Shown here: positions 53,766 to 62,825 of the stretch, in pieces
Position numbering within the stretch: the first letter of the stretch is position 1
Layout of the letters: every line of letters starts with the position of its first letter
NCBI GenBank assembly: GCA_964567125.1
Contig: CAZMLC010000001.1
Coordinates: forward strand, 1 to 64,000
Length of the DNA stretch: 64,000 bases
From: CAZMLC01 sp964567125
GTDB lineage: Bacteria > Verrucomicrobiota > Kiritimatiellia > RFP12 > UBA1067
Direction: 5' to 3'
Notes under the pieces: model-generated
What the model saw: only the letters and a program-made list of their open reading frames with translations
Databases searched by the model: none
What the model was told of the DNA's origin: nothing
Position numbers and translations under genes: made by a program

Positions 53766-55063
53766 ACCCTGCCGACATTTACTCCGTCTCAGATCTCACC
53801 CAACGTATTCGGACAACGCTCGAAGACGAAATTGGAACCGTCTGCGTGGAGGGCGAACTCTCAGGATTCAAGATTTATCCCAGCGGCCATGCCTATTTCA
53901 CACTGAAAGACAGTGGCGCACAGCTGAGCGCTGTACTCTTTGCAAGTGCACGTGCGCGTCTGGCCAGCAACCTTGTACTCAAGGACGGACTGAAAGTGCG
54001 TGCAACAGGCGCGATCACGGTCTATGCGGAACGGGGCAACTACCAACTCATCGTCAGGACCCTTACGCCGGCGGGTCAGGGCGATCTGATGCGCCAGTTT
54101 GAAGAGCTGAAGGCGCGCCTGCAAAAAGAGGGCCTCTTTGAAGCGTCACGCAAACGCAAACTTCCCTTCTTACCGCGGCGCATCGGTATCGTCACCTCTC
54201 CGACAGGCGCAGTCATTCACGACATGCTGACCATTTTAAACCGACGGTTCCCTAACGTTGAAGTGCGCCTCGCCCCAGTCAAAGTCCAAGGTTCCGAAGC
54301 TGCCGCTGAAATTGTCCATGCGATCCACTACTTCAACAACGCAAGCGATCCCTCAGCGTGGAGCCCCGATGTTTTAATCGTCGGCCGCGGCGGCGGCAGC
54401 ATTGAAGATCTCTGGGCCTTCAACGAGGAGTCCGTTGTACGCGCGGTAGCGGGTTCCACCATCCCCGTGATTTCCGCAGTCGGGCATGAAACCGATTTCA
54501 CACTTTGCGATTTTGCCGCGGATGTCCGTGCGCCGACACCCTCAGCTGCCGCTGAAATCGTGCTCCCTCCTCACGCGCAAATCACACAGCGGATTGAAGA
54601 GCTGCACAGGCTCTTGCTAAGCCATCTGACGCAGTCCGCGGAACGCCGCGCACAAAAAATCGATACTTTCAACATGCGTTGCTCACACGCATTGGTAACC
54701 CAATCGCGCACCCTGCGCAACCGCATTGATCAGGCCAAACACCACCTTGCAAGCCTGCAGGAACGGATGACGCGCGAACACCGCACGGCGCTCACGCTCG
54801 TGCAGCAGCGTTTTCAGGGGATTCTCCCTTATGCCATTGAAAAACGGCGCGCAAGTCTCCAGATGATCAGCCAGCAGCTGACCCTGCTCAACCCGCTTGC
54901 GGTGCTTGAGCGTGGCTATTCGCTGACGCGCTTAGAGGATGGAACGCTCGTGCGTTCCATCACGGACGTTGAAGATGCTACGCGCATCGTAACGCAAATG
55001 AAAGATGGATTTGTGTCGAGTACGGTAACACAGCGCGCGCAACGCAAGGAGGTATCACAATGA
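53762..55063 (+). CDS. xseA: Exodeoxyribonuclease VII large subunit
   Basis: A 433-residue protein. An N-terminal OB fold (VEGELSGFKIYPSGHAYFTLKD, in part GHAYFTLKD) is followed by the nuclease core: RRIGIVTSPTGAVIHDML, VLIVGRGGGSIEDLWAFNEE, in part GRGGGSIEDLWAF, ISAVGHETDFTLCDF and RAPTPSAAAE. A coiled-coil region and LAVLERGYSLTR end it. It degrades single-stranded DNA with XseB, whose gene is not adjacent. It overlaps both neighbours by ATGA, so translation is coupled to the acyl-CoA ligase and to the following glycosidase-like gene. Confidence 0.95.
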   Translation: MNPADIYSVSDLTQRIRTTLEDEIGTVCVEGELSGFKIYPSGHAYFTLKDSGAQLSAVLFASARARLASNLVLKDGLKVRATGAITVYAERGNYQLIVRTLTPAGQGDLMRQFEELKARLQKEGLFEASRKRKLPFLPRRIGIVTSPTGAVIHDMLTILNRRFPNVEVRLAPVKVQGSEAAAEIVHAIHYFNNASDPSAWSPDVLIVGRGGGSIEDLWAFNEESVVRAVAGSTIPVISAVGHETDFTLCDFAADVRAPTPSAAAEIVLPPHAQITQRIEELHRLLLSHLTQSAERRAQKIDTFNMRCSHALVTQSRTLRNRIDQAKHHLASLQERMTREHRTALTLVQQRFQGILPYAIEKRRASLQMISQQLTLLNPLAVLERGYSLTRLEDGTLVRSITDVEDATRIVTQMKDGFVSSTVTQRAQRKEVSQ

Positions 55064-57003
55064 ATCGGTTACTGATTTCCCTGACATGCTGGATCGGTGT
55101 GCTTTCCCTTCAGGCAGAAGAAAATGTTGTGTTAAACTCCGGATTTGAAGCATGTTCGGCAGCAGGCAATGTTCTGCATTGGTCGGAACGCAAGCCGGTC
55201 TATCGCTTTTGCGAAGGAACAGGCCGCAATCAGTCGCGCGGCTTGGTGTTCGAAAATACAGATCCCCACTTTTATTCATTCCCTGCGCAAACGCTCTCGA
55301 TTCCAACAGGATGCTGCTACGCGTTTGAGGTCTGGGTCAAAGCCGAGCAGCTGGCAGGCGATGAATCCGGTGCAACCATCTGCATGGAATGGTCCGATGC
55401 GCAGGGCAAATTCATCGGTGGCGCCTATGCGGAGGGGTTGCGCGATACCGCCGGAAACTGGGTACGCGTGCACGGGGCAACACGCGTCATCCCGACGAAT
55501 GCCGTGCGTATCACGGTTGCACCCTACGTGCGCAAAGGCATGACCGGCAAAGCATGGTTTGACGATATCCGGGTCTACCGTCATTACCCGCCACTGGTCA
55601 CCTCGCTGATTGCGTCAACCTACCGCAACACGGCGACCAACCAGCCGATTACGCTTTTCGCGGGACTGACGCTGCAACAATCCGGCTTGCAGCCACGCGA
55701 GATTGAAGGTGCGTTTCTACTCCTGAATGAAAAGACGGGCGCGACCGTGTTAAAACGTTCACCGGACCAACTTTCGGCCAATCACGCCGCTGTGACACTT
55801 CCGGCAGATGCGGTTTCCGAAGGCACCTACACAGCCGTTTTTTGCGCGACAACCCGGATGCCGCCCATTACGACGCATGCGCAAACAACCACACTGTACC
55901 GCGTCAAGACGCTGCCGCAGCGCAAAGTCTGGGTCGATGCCCATCGCCGATTGATTGTAAACGGACAGCCCTTTTTCCCGCTCGGTATGTATTGGAGCAG
56001 CGTCACGCCTGACCTGATTGCAACGTATCGGACAGGACCGTTCAACTGCTTAATGCCCTATGGCGCGCCGAACCGCCTGCTGATGGATCAGCTACACACG
56101 AACAACCTCAAAGTCATTTATTCCATTAAAGACCTCTATTCCGGCACCCGCTGGGCGCCCCAGAATGTACGTACAGAAGCTGACGAAACCGCCGTTGTGA
56201 CGCGCATCGTAACCGAAATGAAAGATCATCCAGCCCTGCTGGCCTGGTACACCAACGATGAATTGCCGGCAACCATGGAGCCACGTCTGGCTGCGCGCCA
56301 ACGCCTGCTCGAACGACTCGACCACGATCATCCGACCTGGATCGTGCTCTACCAATACGACGATGTGCGCGCATACCTGCGCTCCTTTGATATTGTCGGT
56401 ACGGACCCCTACCCGATCCCCGAGAAACCGCTTACGGAAGCACTCATCTGGGCTAGGACGACGCGCGAACAGTCGTTCAATGTGCGCCCGATCTGGCAGG
56501 TTCCGCAAGCCTTTGACTGGGCGGCCTATCGCAAAGGGGATGAGCAGAAAAATGCGCGTGCCCCTTCACGTGCCGAATTGCGCGCCATGTCCTGGATGAG
56601 CATTGCCGCAGGCGCAAATGGGCTGATTTATTACTCCTTTTTCGATCTTTTTAAAATGCAGCACAAAGATCCTTTTGAAAAACGCTGGGCCGACATCTGC
56701 GCGGTTGCCGAAGAGATTCAACGCTATATCCCGCTCATTTTATCCGTTGAACCGGTCCCGTCCTATAGCGTAACCGGAAGCAAGGCGTGTGAGATCCGCG
56801 TGTGGCGCCAAGGCAACGATCTCTATATTTTAGGCGCCAGCGCAAATCTGCAGACAGACACGGTTGCGTTGACGTTCGCCGCGCCTATCGCCACAGTCGA
56901 AACCTTGTTCGGCAATCAGGCGCACAGCCAAGGTACAACGATTTCCATGACCCTGGACGCGCTCACCCCTGTATGCTTACGCGCAACCCTTAACGAGCGC
57001 TGA
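55060..57003 (+). CDS. Secreted multidomain protein: CBM-like module and glycosidase-like TIM barrel
   Basis: A 647-residue protein with a signal peptide (about 1-19). Residues about 22-175 form a CBM4/9-type jelly roll (VVLNSGFEACSAAGNVLHW, AWFDDIRVYR). A second beta domain reaches about 300. From RLIVNGQPFFPLGMYWSS it is a clan-A barrel like those of GH2 or GH5, with HPALLAWYTNDELP supplying a likely acid/base Glu and IVGTDPYPIP a later strand. A small beta domain closes it. The substrate is unknown. Its ATG lies within the xseA stop (ATGA), an odd partner for a nuclease. The MscS gene follows after 10 bp. Confidence 0.7.
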   Translation: MNRLLISLTCWIGVLSLQAEENVVLNSGFEACSAAGNVLHWSERKPVYRFCEGTGRNQSRGLVFENTDPHFYSFPAQTLSIPTGCCYAFEVWVKAEQLAGDESGATICMEWSDAQGKFIGGAYAEGLRDTAGNWVRVHGATRVIPTNAVRITVAPYVRKGMTGKAWFDDIRVYRHYPPLVTSLIASTYRNTATNQPITLFAGLTLQQSGLQPREIEGAFLLLNEKTGATVLKRSPDQLSANHAAVTLPADAVSEGTYTAVFCATTRMPPITTHAQTTTLYRVKTLPQRKVWVDAHRRLIVNGQPFFPLGMYWSSVTPDLIATYRTGPFNCLMPYGAPNRLLMDQLHTNNLKVIYSIKDLYSGTRWAPQNVRTEADETAVVTRIVTEMKDHPALLAWYTNDELPATMEPRLAARQRLLERLDHDHPTWIVLYQYDDVRAYLRSFDIVGTDPYPIPEKPLTEALIWARTTREQSFNVRPIWQVPQAFDWAAYRKGDEQKNARAPSRAELRAMSWMSIAAGANGLIYYSFFDLFKMQHKDPFEKRWADICAVAEEIQRYIPLILSVEPVPSYSVTGSKACEIRVWRQGNDLYILGASANLQTDTVALTFAAPIATVETLFGNQAHSQGTTISMTLDALTPVCLRATLNER

Positions 57004-57013
57004 GGAGTTATCT

Positions 57014-59407
57014 ATGAACCCCTTGATGATTAACCAGTTTGTCAAAAAAAACCGCAAAGTCTTTTTCTGGATTGGCGCCTGGATCGTCTGCGCATTGGTG
57101 CTGCTCAGTACGCGCACCCCGACCGCGCAAAAACCGCAAACAACCGCGGAGATCACCGAGCATTGGTGCTCGCTCATCGTTGAAAACCAGCGTTTTCTCA
57201 AAGCCAGCGGATCAACGATCAAAAATGTCCTTGAACGCAATAAAGAGCAAATCGCGGCCTATCGCGTGCAACTGGCCTCTATGCATCAGCAGGTTGCGGC
57301 ACACACCTTTACTTTAAACAATAACGACGACCATAACGATGCCTTTGAAGTCATGTTACGCTGCCGGCAAATCAACGCGCTGCACGATCAGTTTGACGTG
57401 GTTAATAAGCGCATTGACCTCTGGAAAAACTCGCTGACACGGACCAACGAACAAGCGTTGATTATTCAAGCGCTGTCTGCGGAACGAATGAACCAGACCT
57501 CGCCGGAAATCCGCGACGCCATTGACCAAAACATCCTTGCACGGCGCGGCAACATCTCCAATGCGACACATTTCGCGCAGAGCATTAACGAACTCTCCGC
57601 ACAGATCGCACAAACCAAGCAGGCGCTCGATGAACTTCACACGCATGCCAATCTCAAACGCGCCTCCGTTATCGAGAACATGTTCACGGCACGGCCAACG
57701 TCGCTCGGCTTTATCCTGGGGCGCTTCTACGATTATCTTCCGCTGTGGAAAATCAAATTAGAAGGCTATTTTAAAAGTCAAATCCCCTTCGAAATGCGTT
57801 TTGTTTTTCAGTTTTTGCTCATCGCCATTTTAACTACGGCGCTTATTCAGTCGATCAGCAAGAAATGGATCATTCCGCTTCTGCAAAAACATGCTATCCT
57901 GCCGAAAAAGAACGAAAACATTCGACTTTTTACGATTGGTGTTTCGCTTATCATCATCGGGATCACATGTGAAATCGCCAACGCGTTTATTCCGGCTACC
58001 GTTGCGCGGGAAGCTATTTTCCGTCAACCCGCGAATGCGTTTTTTTCCACCGCGGTTTTGCTCATGGCACTCACCCTGCGCAATGCCGAATCACGGACGA
58101 TCCCCCAGGTCATTGCTGTGGCCCTGCCCATTGTCACGCAGCACTTTTTGTTCATGTGCCTGTATGTTGCACTTGCACCGCGCATCCCCATTCTCTTGCT
58201 TATTCCGCTGATCAATGTGGTCTGCATAATCTGGTTGGCAAGTCGCCTGCGCAGCGTGCGCGGAACACCGCTCCTGTTCACCACGGCACTGCTGTCAATT
58301 ATAGCTTCGCTTGCGTCAACATGGCTTGTCGCCTTAGGTTATGTCTATCTTGCATTTACCTTTATCCATGGTTGGCAAGTTATCCTTTCGCAAGTCATTT
58401 TCACCATTGTCATCACCTTCAATGTGATGAAATTGGCCCATCAGCCTGGGCAACGCAAACGAAGCATCCTCCTTGTGCGCCTTGTAATTCCTGTTTTATG
58501 GTATCTGCTGTTCTACTCGCTGTTCAGCTGGATTATGCGCACCTATCACCTCTCTGACTATTTCATGATTCTCTTTTCCACCCCCATTATCACGCACACA
58601 CTCGTAACCATCACCTTCAACAAAATCGTCATGATCCTGCTGATCGCGACCTTCCTGCAGTTCGGGCTGACCTTCTTCTCCGAATCCATTCGGTCCAGTT
58701 CAGAAAAGCGCGGAACTGATCCTGCGCTGATCGCATCGGCGCTCACGCTCAGCACCTACATCAGCTGGGCCATTTTTGCGGTTATTGCCCTCGTGATCTG
58801 CGATGTGAACACCAAAAGTCTGCAAGTGATGCTTGGCGGCTTCGGGTTAGGCTTAGGTTTTGCCTTGAAAGGCATTCTTGAAAACTTCTTCTGCGGCGTG
58901 TCCCTCCTCATCGGACAAGACATACGTCCAGGCGACACGATCGAAATCGAACGCGGTACGTTGGCAACGGTCAAAAAAATCACGTTTAGCAAAACTATCG
59001 TCGAGACGGTTGACGGCGCGATCATCACGTATCCGAACATGCAGGTAAAGGCAAAGGAATTCAGAAACTGGACGCGCAATCACCGCTTTCGCCGCTTTGA
59101 TATTTACATCGACGTCGCTTACGGAACGGACCTGACACGTGCCCGCGAACTGCTGCTCGAAGCGGTTCGGCGCCAGCCTAACGTGGAATTGCGCTACCCC
59201 GCAGAGCCGATCGTCTTTATCTCGGGATTTCAAGATAGCGCCATCCGCTTCATCATCCGTTTCTGGGTTTCGTCGCCCCTCTATCTTGAGGTCTCCACGC
59301 AGCTGCAAATCAAAGTGAATACGCTTTTCGAGAAGAACAACATTTCGATCCCGTTCCCTCAACTGGACGTACACCTGTCCCCTCAGGAAAAGCCTACTTC
59401 AATGTGA
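57014..59407 (+). CDS. Large MscS-family mechanosensitive channel
   Basis: A 797-residue membrane protein. One helix near the N terminus is followed by a periplasmic, coiled-coil-prone segment (about 45-255) and about ten further helices. The conserved MscS pore and beta domain is at the C terminus: MLGGFGLGLGFALKGILENF, then IRPGDTIEIERG, VETVDGAIITYPNMQ and GTDLTRARELLLEAV. The size and plan resemble MscK or YbdG-type relatives more than E. coli MscS. It would release solutes on osmotic downshock. AGGAG precedes the ATG. Its end overlaps the convergent phosphoesterase by 14 bp. Confidence 0.9.
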   Translation: MNPLMINQFVKKNRKVFFWIGAWIVCALVLLSTRTPTAQKPQTTAEITEHWCSLIVENQRFLKASGSTIKNVLERNKEQIAAYRVQLASMHQQVAAHTFTLNNNDDHNDAFEVMLRCRQINALHDQFDVVNKRIDLWKNSLTRTNEQALIIQALSAERMNQTSPEIRDAIDQNILARRGNISNATHFAQSINELSAQIAQTKQALDELHTHANLKRASVIENMFTARPTSLGFILGRFYDYLPLWKIKLEGYFKSQIPFEMRFVFQFLLIAILTTALIQSISKKWIIPLLQKHAILPKKNENIRLFTIGVSLIIIGITCEIANAFIPATVAREAIFRQPANAFFSTAVLLMALTLRNAESRTIPQVIAVALPIVTQHFLFMCLYVALAPRIPILLLIPLINVVCIIWLASRLRSVRGTPLLFTTALLSIIASLASTWLVALGYVYLAFTFIHGWQVILSQVIFTIVITFNVMKLAHQPGQRKRSILLVRLVIPVLWYLLFYSLFSWIMRTYHLSDYFMILFSTPIITHTLVTITFNKIVMILLIATFLQFGLTFFSESIRSSSEKRGTDPALIASALTLSTYISWAIFAVIALVICDVNTKSLQVMLGGFGLGLGFALKGILENFFCGVSLLIGQDIRPGDTIEIERGTLATVKKITFSKTIVETVDGAIITYPNMQVKAKEFRNWTRNHRFRRFDIYIDVAYGTDLTRARELLLEAVRRQPNVELRYPAEPIVFISGFQDSAIRFIIRFWVSSPLYLEVSTQLQIKVNTLFEKNNISIPFPQLDVHLSPQEKPTSM

Positions 59408-59942
59408 TCAGGACGATTTCAGGCGGCGCATTGAAGCGGACGCGCAGGCGTCCAGTCCCCACGCCGCTTGTCACAATNNNNNNNNNNNNNNNNNNNNNNN
59501 NNNNNNNNNNNNNNNNNNNNNNNNNNNNNNNNNNNNNNNNNNNNNNNNNNNNNNNNNNNNNNNNNNNNNNNNNNNNNTTCCCTAAGACCGCGTACACACC
59601 CAGAGGCGCTTTGAACTGCGCCAAGTAAGATGCGGCGCGCAGCGGCGTCATCGGCTGCTCAAATGAACGCGTGCGCATATAATCGCCGCCCAAGAGAATC
59701 ACGTCCGGATTTAATGCATTGACCTTCTGAATACTGCGCGTAAGGTCTTCGCAGCCATCATCATTTTCACTCGCATGGAAATCCGCCAGAAACGCAATAC
59801 GCAGCCCCGCAGCCTGCTTCATTTCCGCCGGGAGCGTAACGTCGTACGTAGTCACATGGAGGGCCGCCGGCTCTACGCGAAACGCGTAATACGCAAGACT
59901 CAGACAAAACAACGTAATACTGACCACAAAGAAGGACCTCAT
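59394..59942 (-). CDS. Metallophosphoesterase, interrupted by an assembly gap
   Basis: A membrane-anchored calcineurin-type phosphoesterase. After an N-terminal helix, RIAFLADFHASE gives the first metal motif (D-x-H) and VILLGGDYM the second (GD). The chain reaches GVYAVLG, the start of the GNHE/D motif, and then enters 100 N. It resumes with IVTSGVGTGRLRVRFNAPPEI, in part GVGTGRLRVRFN. Relatives such as YaeI have about 270 residues; only about 182 fit here including the gap, so the gap probably hides more than 100 bases. The rest of the motifs (GHxH) must lie in it. Third gene of gpmI-amidase-phosphoesterase. Confidence 0.75.
   Translation of the reverse strand: MRSFFVVSITLFCLSLAYYAFRVEPAALHVTTYDVTLPAEMKQAAGLRIAFLADFHASENDDGCEDLTRSIQKVNALNPDVILLGGDYMRTRSFEQPMTPLRAASYLAQFKAPLGVYAVLGXXXXXXXXXXXXXXXXXXXXXXXXXXXXXXXXXXIVTSGVGTGRLRVRFNAPPEIVLITLK
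59478..59577. other. Assembly gap of 100 N
   Basis: Exactly 100 N, a conventional placeholder for unknown length. It falls inside the metallophosphoesterase gene. The flanks share no obvious overlap. Confidence 0.99.
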
Positions 59943-59949
59943 CTATGAC

Positions 59950-61044
59950 CTATTTTTTATAAAAAAACAGGGTGCCACCTGGTATTTTCTCGGCTTTGAC
60001 ATTTGGTCCCATGACGATCTCGCCATTCAGCACATAATAGGTCGAGGCGTCATCCCACTTGTTTCCGCAAAAGTAAGAGACAGGCCGCTTCGCCGAAACA
60101 GGCCCCCCTACCGCATAGCCGAACAAAACGCGCGTACCATACGGCAATTTCAACACGCGTTCAGGCTTCATCTGCGAACCGATCACCACATTTCCATCCG
60201 GATAAAGATAGATTGTCGACGCGCGAAAAGCAACCGAACTGTCAATATCGCTGCCGCGGAAATCGCGACTGATCATGATTGATCCTGAACGCGGTGTCGG
60301 CGGCGACGTGGAACGCTGCAGAGTCGAACTGGGCCGCGTCGATACGGATTTTGCATTTTTATTATCCGCCCCGATACGCGCCGCAAGCGCCGGTGAACCA
60401 TAGAGCATCTGCGCCAGATAGGGATCACCGACAACCAAACGGCCGGCCGCAACATCAGGATCTTTCCCCGGTTTCGTTTTTAACCCTAACCGCGCGCGGA
60501 AAGACGACGTGGCAAAGAGCATGCCGCACCGTTTACGCCCCCGATGGTAGCTCTTCTGCCATTTATTCGGAGCCCCATACGCCACAGCAGAATGCGGAAG
60601 GACACGGGAATCTGGAATGTTATACAGCTTTTGCAACCGTTTGACTAACGCGGACAGCGATGCCGTTTGTGCCGCGTTAATGGCGCGATTATGATACCCG
60701 CAGACCTCAATCCCTACGGAAAACTTATCCACATCCGTCTGCTTATTCCACATGCTGCGGCCTGCGTGATATGCTTCCCGCGTTACATCGATAATCGGAT
60801 ACACGACACCGCGCTCATCAATGGCATAGTGGCACTCACCCAGATCGCTCAGCTTACGCAACGCGCTGCTTGAAGGAGCCTCCGTCGTATGCAAAATAAT
60901 CAGCGTGGTCGATTTCCGTTTGGCGCGCTCTTTGTTCCGCACGCTGTAGAAGGATCGATTATACGAAGAACTCTGTGCAAAAACAGACGCAGTCATCAGC
61001 ATAAGGCTGACGACTGCGCGTAGAAATGTGAGACGGGATATCAT
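59950..61044 (-). CDS. Secreted N-acetylmuramoyl-L-alanine amidase (Amidase_2 type)
   Basis: A 364-residue protein with a signal peptide (about 1-23). The amidase domain spans about 44-180: LIILHTTEAPSSSALRKL starts with the first zinc His, ECHYAIDERGVVYPIID and FSVGIEVCGYHN follow, and RVLPHSAVAYG gives a later His ligand. It cleaves the bond between MurNAc and L-Ala in peptidoglycan. A Ser/Arg-rich linker leads to a C-terminal region with a repeated beta motif (ASTIYLYPDGNVVIG, STYYVLNGEIVMGP) that may bind the wall. AAGGTG precedes the ATG. gpmI ends 12 bp upstream, and the phosphoesterase starts 7 bp downstream. Confidence 0.85.
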   Translation of the reverse strand: MISRLTFLRAVVSLMLMTASVFAQSSSYNRSFYSVRNKERAKRKSTTLIILHTTEAPSSSALRKLSDLGECHYAIDERGVVYPIIDVTREAYHAGRSMWNKQTDVDKFSVGIEVCGYHNRAINAAQTASLSALVKRLQKLYNIPDSRVLPHSAVAYGAPNKWQKSYHRGRKRCGMLFATSSFRARLGLKTKPGKDPDVAAGRLVVGDPYLAQMLYGSPALAARIGADNKNAKSVSTRPSSTLQRSTSPPTPRSGSIMISRDFRGSDIDSSVAFRASTIYLYPDGNVVIGSQMKPERVLKLPYGTRVLFGYAVGGPVSAKRPVSYFCGNKWDDASTYYVLNGEIVMGPNVKAEKIPGGTLFFYKK

Positions 61045-61056
61045 TGCACCTTCATT

Positions 61057-62610
61057 TTACTTGGCCAGCAAACTGGATGCGGTCATATCAGCGGGAATCG
61101 TTAATCCCATCAGGTCAAGCACAGTGGGAGCAATATCGCACAACTTACCCGAGGCGACAAACTTTACCGCATCAACATCGTTGCCGACATAGATGCATTC
61201 AACCTCATTTAAGGTGTGACTCGTCTTCACCATGCCTGTCACATAATCCACCATCTGCTCGGAGTTGCCATGATCTGCGGTAATCAATACATGCGCATCG
61301 AGTTCCATCAGGCGTGGCAACAGCTTGCCAATACAGGTATCCACCACTTCAACGGCTTGGCGCGCAGCATCATAATCGCCCGTATGTCCAACCATATCGC
61401 AGTTCGCGAAATTCACCGCGACGAACGCATAGGGATTGTCCTGCAGCCGCTTGAGCAGTTCCTCGGTCACGATGAACGCTTCCATCTCCGGATGGCTGGC
61501 GAATGTGGCCGGATCAAAACGGCCAGGGATATCGACCTGATCTTCACCCGCATACGGTGCGGTCGATTTGCCATTGAAGAAACTGGTGACATGGCGGAAC
61601 TTCTGCGTTTCCGCAATGCGCAGCTGACGCAGTCCCGCCTTTGAAATCACCTCACCCAGGAGATTGGGCATGCCGCCCTCGCCACCCATCGCACCCAGCA
61701 GATACTCGGTAAATTCATCCCAGTACCGGGTGAATCCGAGATAGACCACCTGCGGCCGCACGGCACGCTGCCCTTTGTAGGTATCGCAGACAAACGCCTG
61801 CGTCAACTGAATCGCGCGGTCCTGGCGATAGTTGAAATGCATCACCGAATCGCCATCCTGCATCCCGGTATACCCGGAAATCACGCACGGCGGAATATAT
61901 TCATCCGTCATGGGCGTATTGTCCGGCGTCCGGTCTTTCTCATAGGAATCCTGGACCGCCGCTACAGCAGAGGCGACGTTCCGTCCATGACCTTGGACAA
62001 TGCAGGTATATGCCTGATCCGTCAGCGTATAGTTTTTCGACCGGTCCATGGAGTAATAACGCCCCATCACGGTGCCGATCGAACAGGCGCCCACAGCCTG
62101 CATTTCAGTCTCCAGACGCGCCAGATATTCTAACGTGCTGCGCGGCGGCGTATCGCGTCCATCCAGGAAGGGATGGATGACGATGCGGCCCGTTGCACAC
62201 TCACTGCGCGCACGGCGCATCAGCTTAAAGAGATGCTCCTGATGCGCATGCACGCCTTCATCTTGCAAAAGCCCCATGAAGTGAAGCACGCTGTTGTTTT
62301 TCTTCCAGTTCGCGATCAACGCATGCCACTTGGGAGACTGGAAGAGTTCGCCTGTGCTCAGACCATCGTCAATGCGCTTCAATTCCTGAATCACGACGCG
62401 TCCCGCGCCCATGTTCAGATGTCCGACTTCACTTGAGCCCTGATAGCCGTCCGGCAACCCGACAGCCTCGCCACTGCACGCCAGACGCGCCCAGGGATAG
62501 CGTGATTTCAGGCGGTCAATCACAGGTGTTTGCGCAGCGAAAACCGCATTCCCTTTTGACCGTGCATTCAGGCCCCATCCATCGCGAATAATCAAAACAA
62601 CAGGTTTCAT
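61057..62610 (-). CDS. gpmI: 2,3-bisphosphoglycerate-independent phosphoglycerate mutase
   Basis: A 517-residue enzyme of the alkaline phosphatase superfamily that interconverts 3- and 2-phosphoglycerate in glycolysis. VVLIIRDGWGLN is the first metal motif; GSSEVGHLNMGAGR holds the nucleophile Ser60. HPFLDGRDTPPRS, MGRYYSMDR, NYRQDRA, VNFANCDMVGHTGD and ITADHGNSEQM are the remaining substrate and metal segments in normal order. Length is typical. The ATG at 62610 has GGAGG upstream. It starts the minus-strand run with the amidase and phosphoesterase. Confidence 0.95.
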   Translation of the reverse strand: MKPVVLIIRDGWGLNARSKGNAVFAAQTPVIDRLKSRYPWARLACSGEAVGLPDGYQGSSEVGHLNMGAGRVVIQELKRIDDGLSTGELFQSPKWHALIANWKKNNSVLHFMGLLQDEGVHAHQEHLFKLMRRARSECATGRIVIHPFLDGRDTPPRSTLEYLARLETEMQAVGACSIGTVMGRYYSMDRSKNYTLTDQAYTCIVQGHGRNVASAVAAVQDSYEKDRTPDNTPMTDEYIPPCVISGYTGMQDGDSVMHFNYRQDRAIQLTQAFVCDTYKGQRAVRPQVVYLGFTRYWDEFTEYLLGAMGGEGGMPNLLGEVISKAGLRQLRIAETQKFRHVTSFFNGKSTAPYAGEDQVDIPGRFDPATFASHPEMEAFIVTEELLKRLQDNPYAFVAVNFANCDMVGHTGDYDAARQAVEVVDTCIGKLLPRLMELDAHVLITADHGNSEQMVDYVTGMVKTSHTLNEVECIYVGNDVDAVKFVASGKLCDIAPTVLDLMGLTIPADMTASSLLAK

Positions 62611-62715
62611 AATCCTCCAAAATCCTCTATGATGATTGATCACTTGATTTTAGCGGATTCAAGGGGGCAGGGTCAATGCAACAAGACGCCAAGCAACGAC
62701 TTTTTCATCGCATTG

Positions 62716-62815
62716 NNNNNNNNNNNNNNNNNNNNNNNNNNNNNNNNNNNNNNNNNNNNNNNNNNNNNNNNNNNNNNNNNNNNNNNNNNNNNNNNNNNNN
62801 NNNNNNNNNNNNNNN
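62716..62815. other. Assembly gap of 100 N with matching flanks
   Basis: Exactly 100 N. The bases before it end in ATCGCATTG and the bases after begin with the same ATCGCATTG, so the contigs may overlap, or a short tandem repeat broke the assembly. Confidence 0.99.
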
Positions 62816-62825
62816 ATCGCATTGC

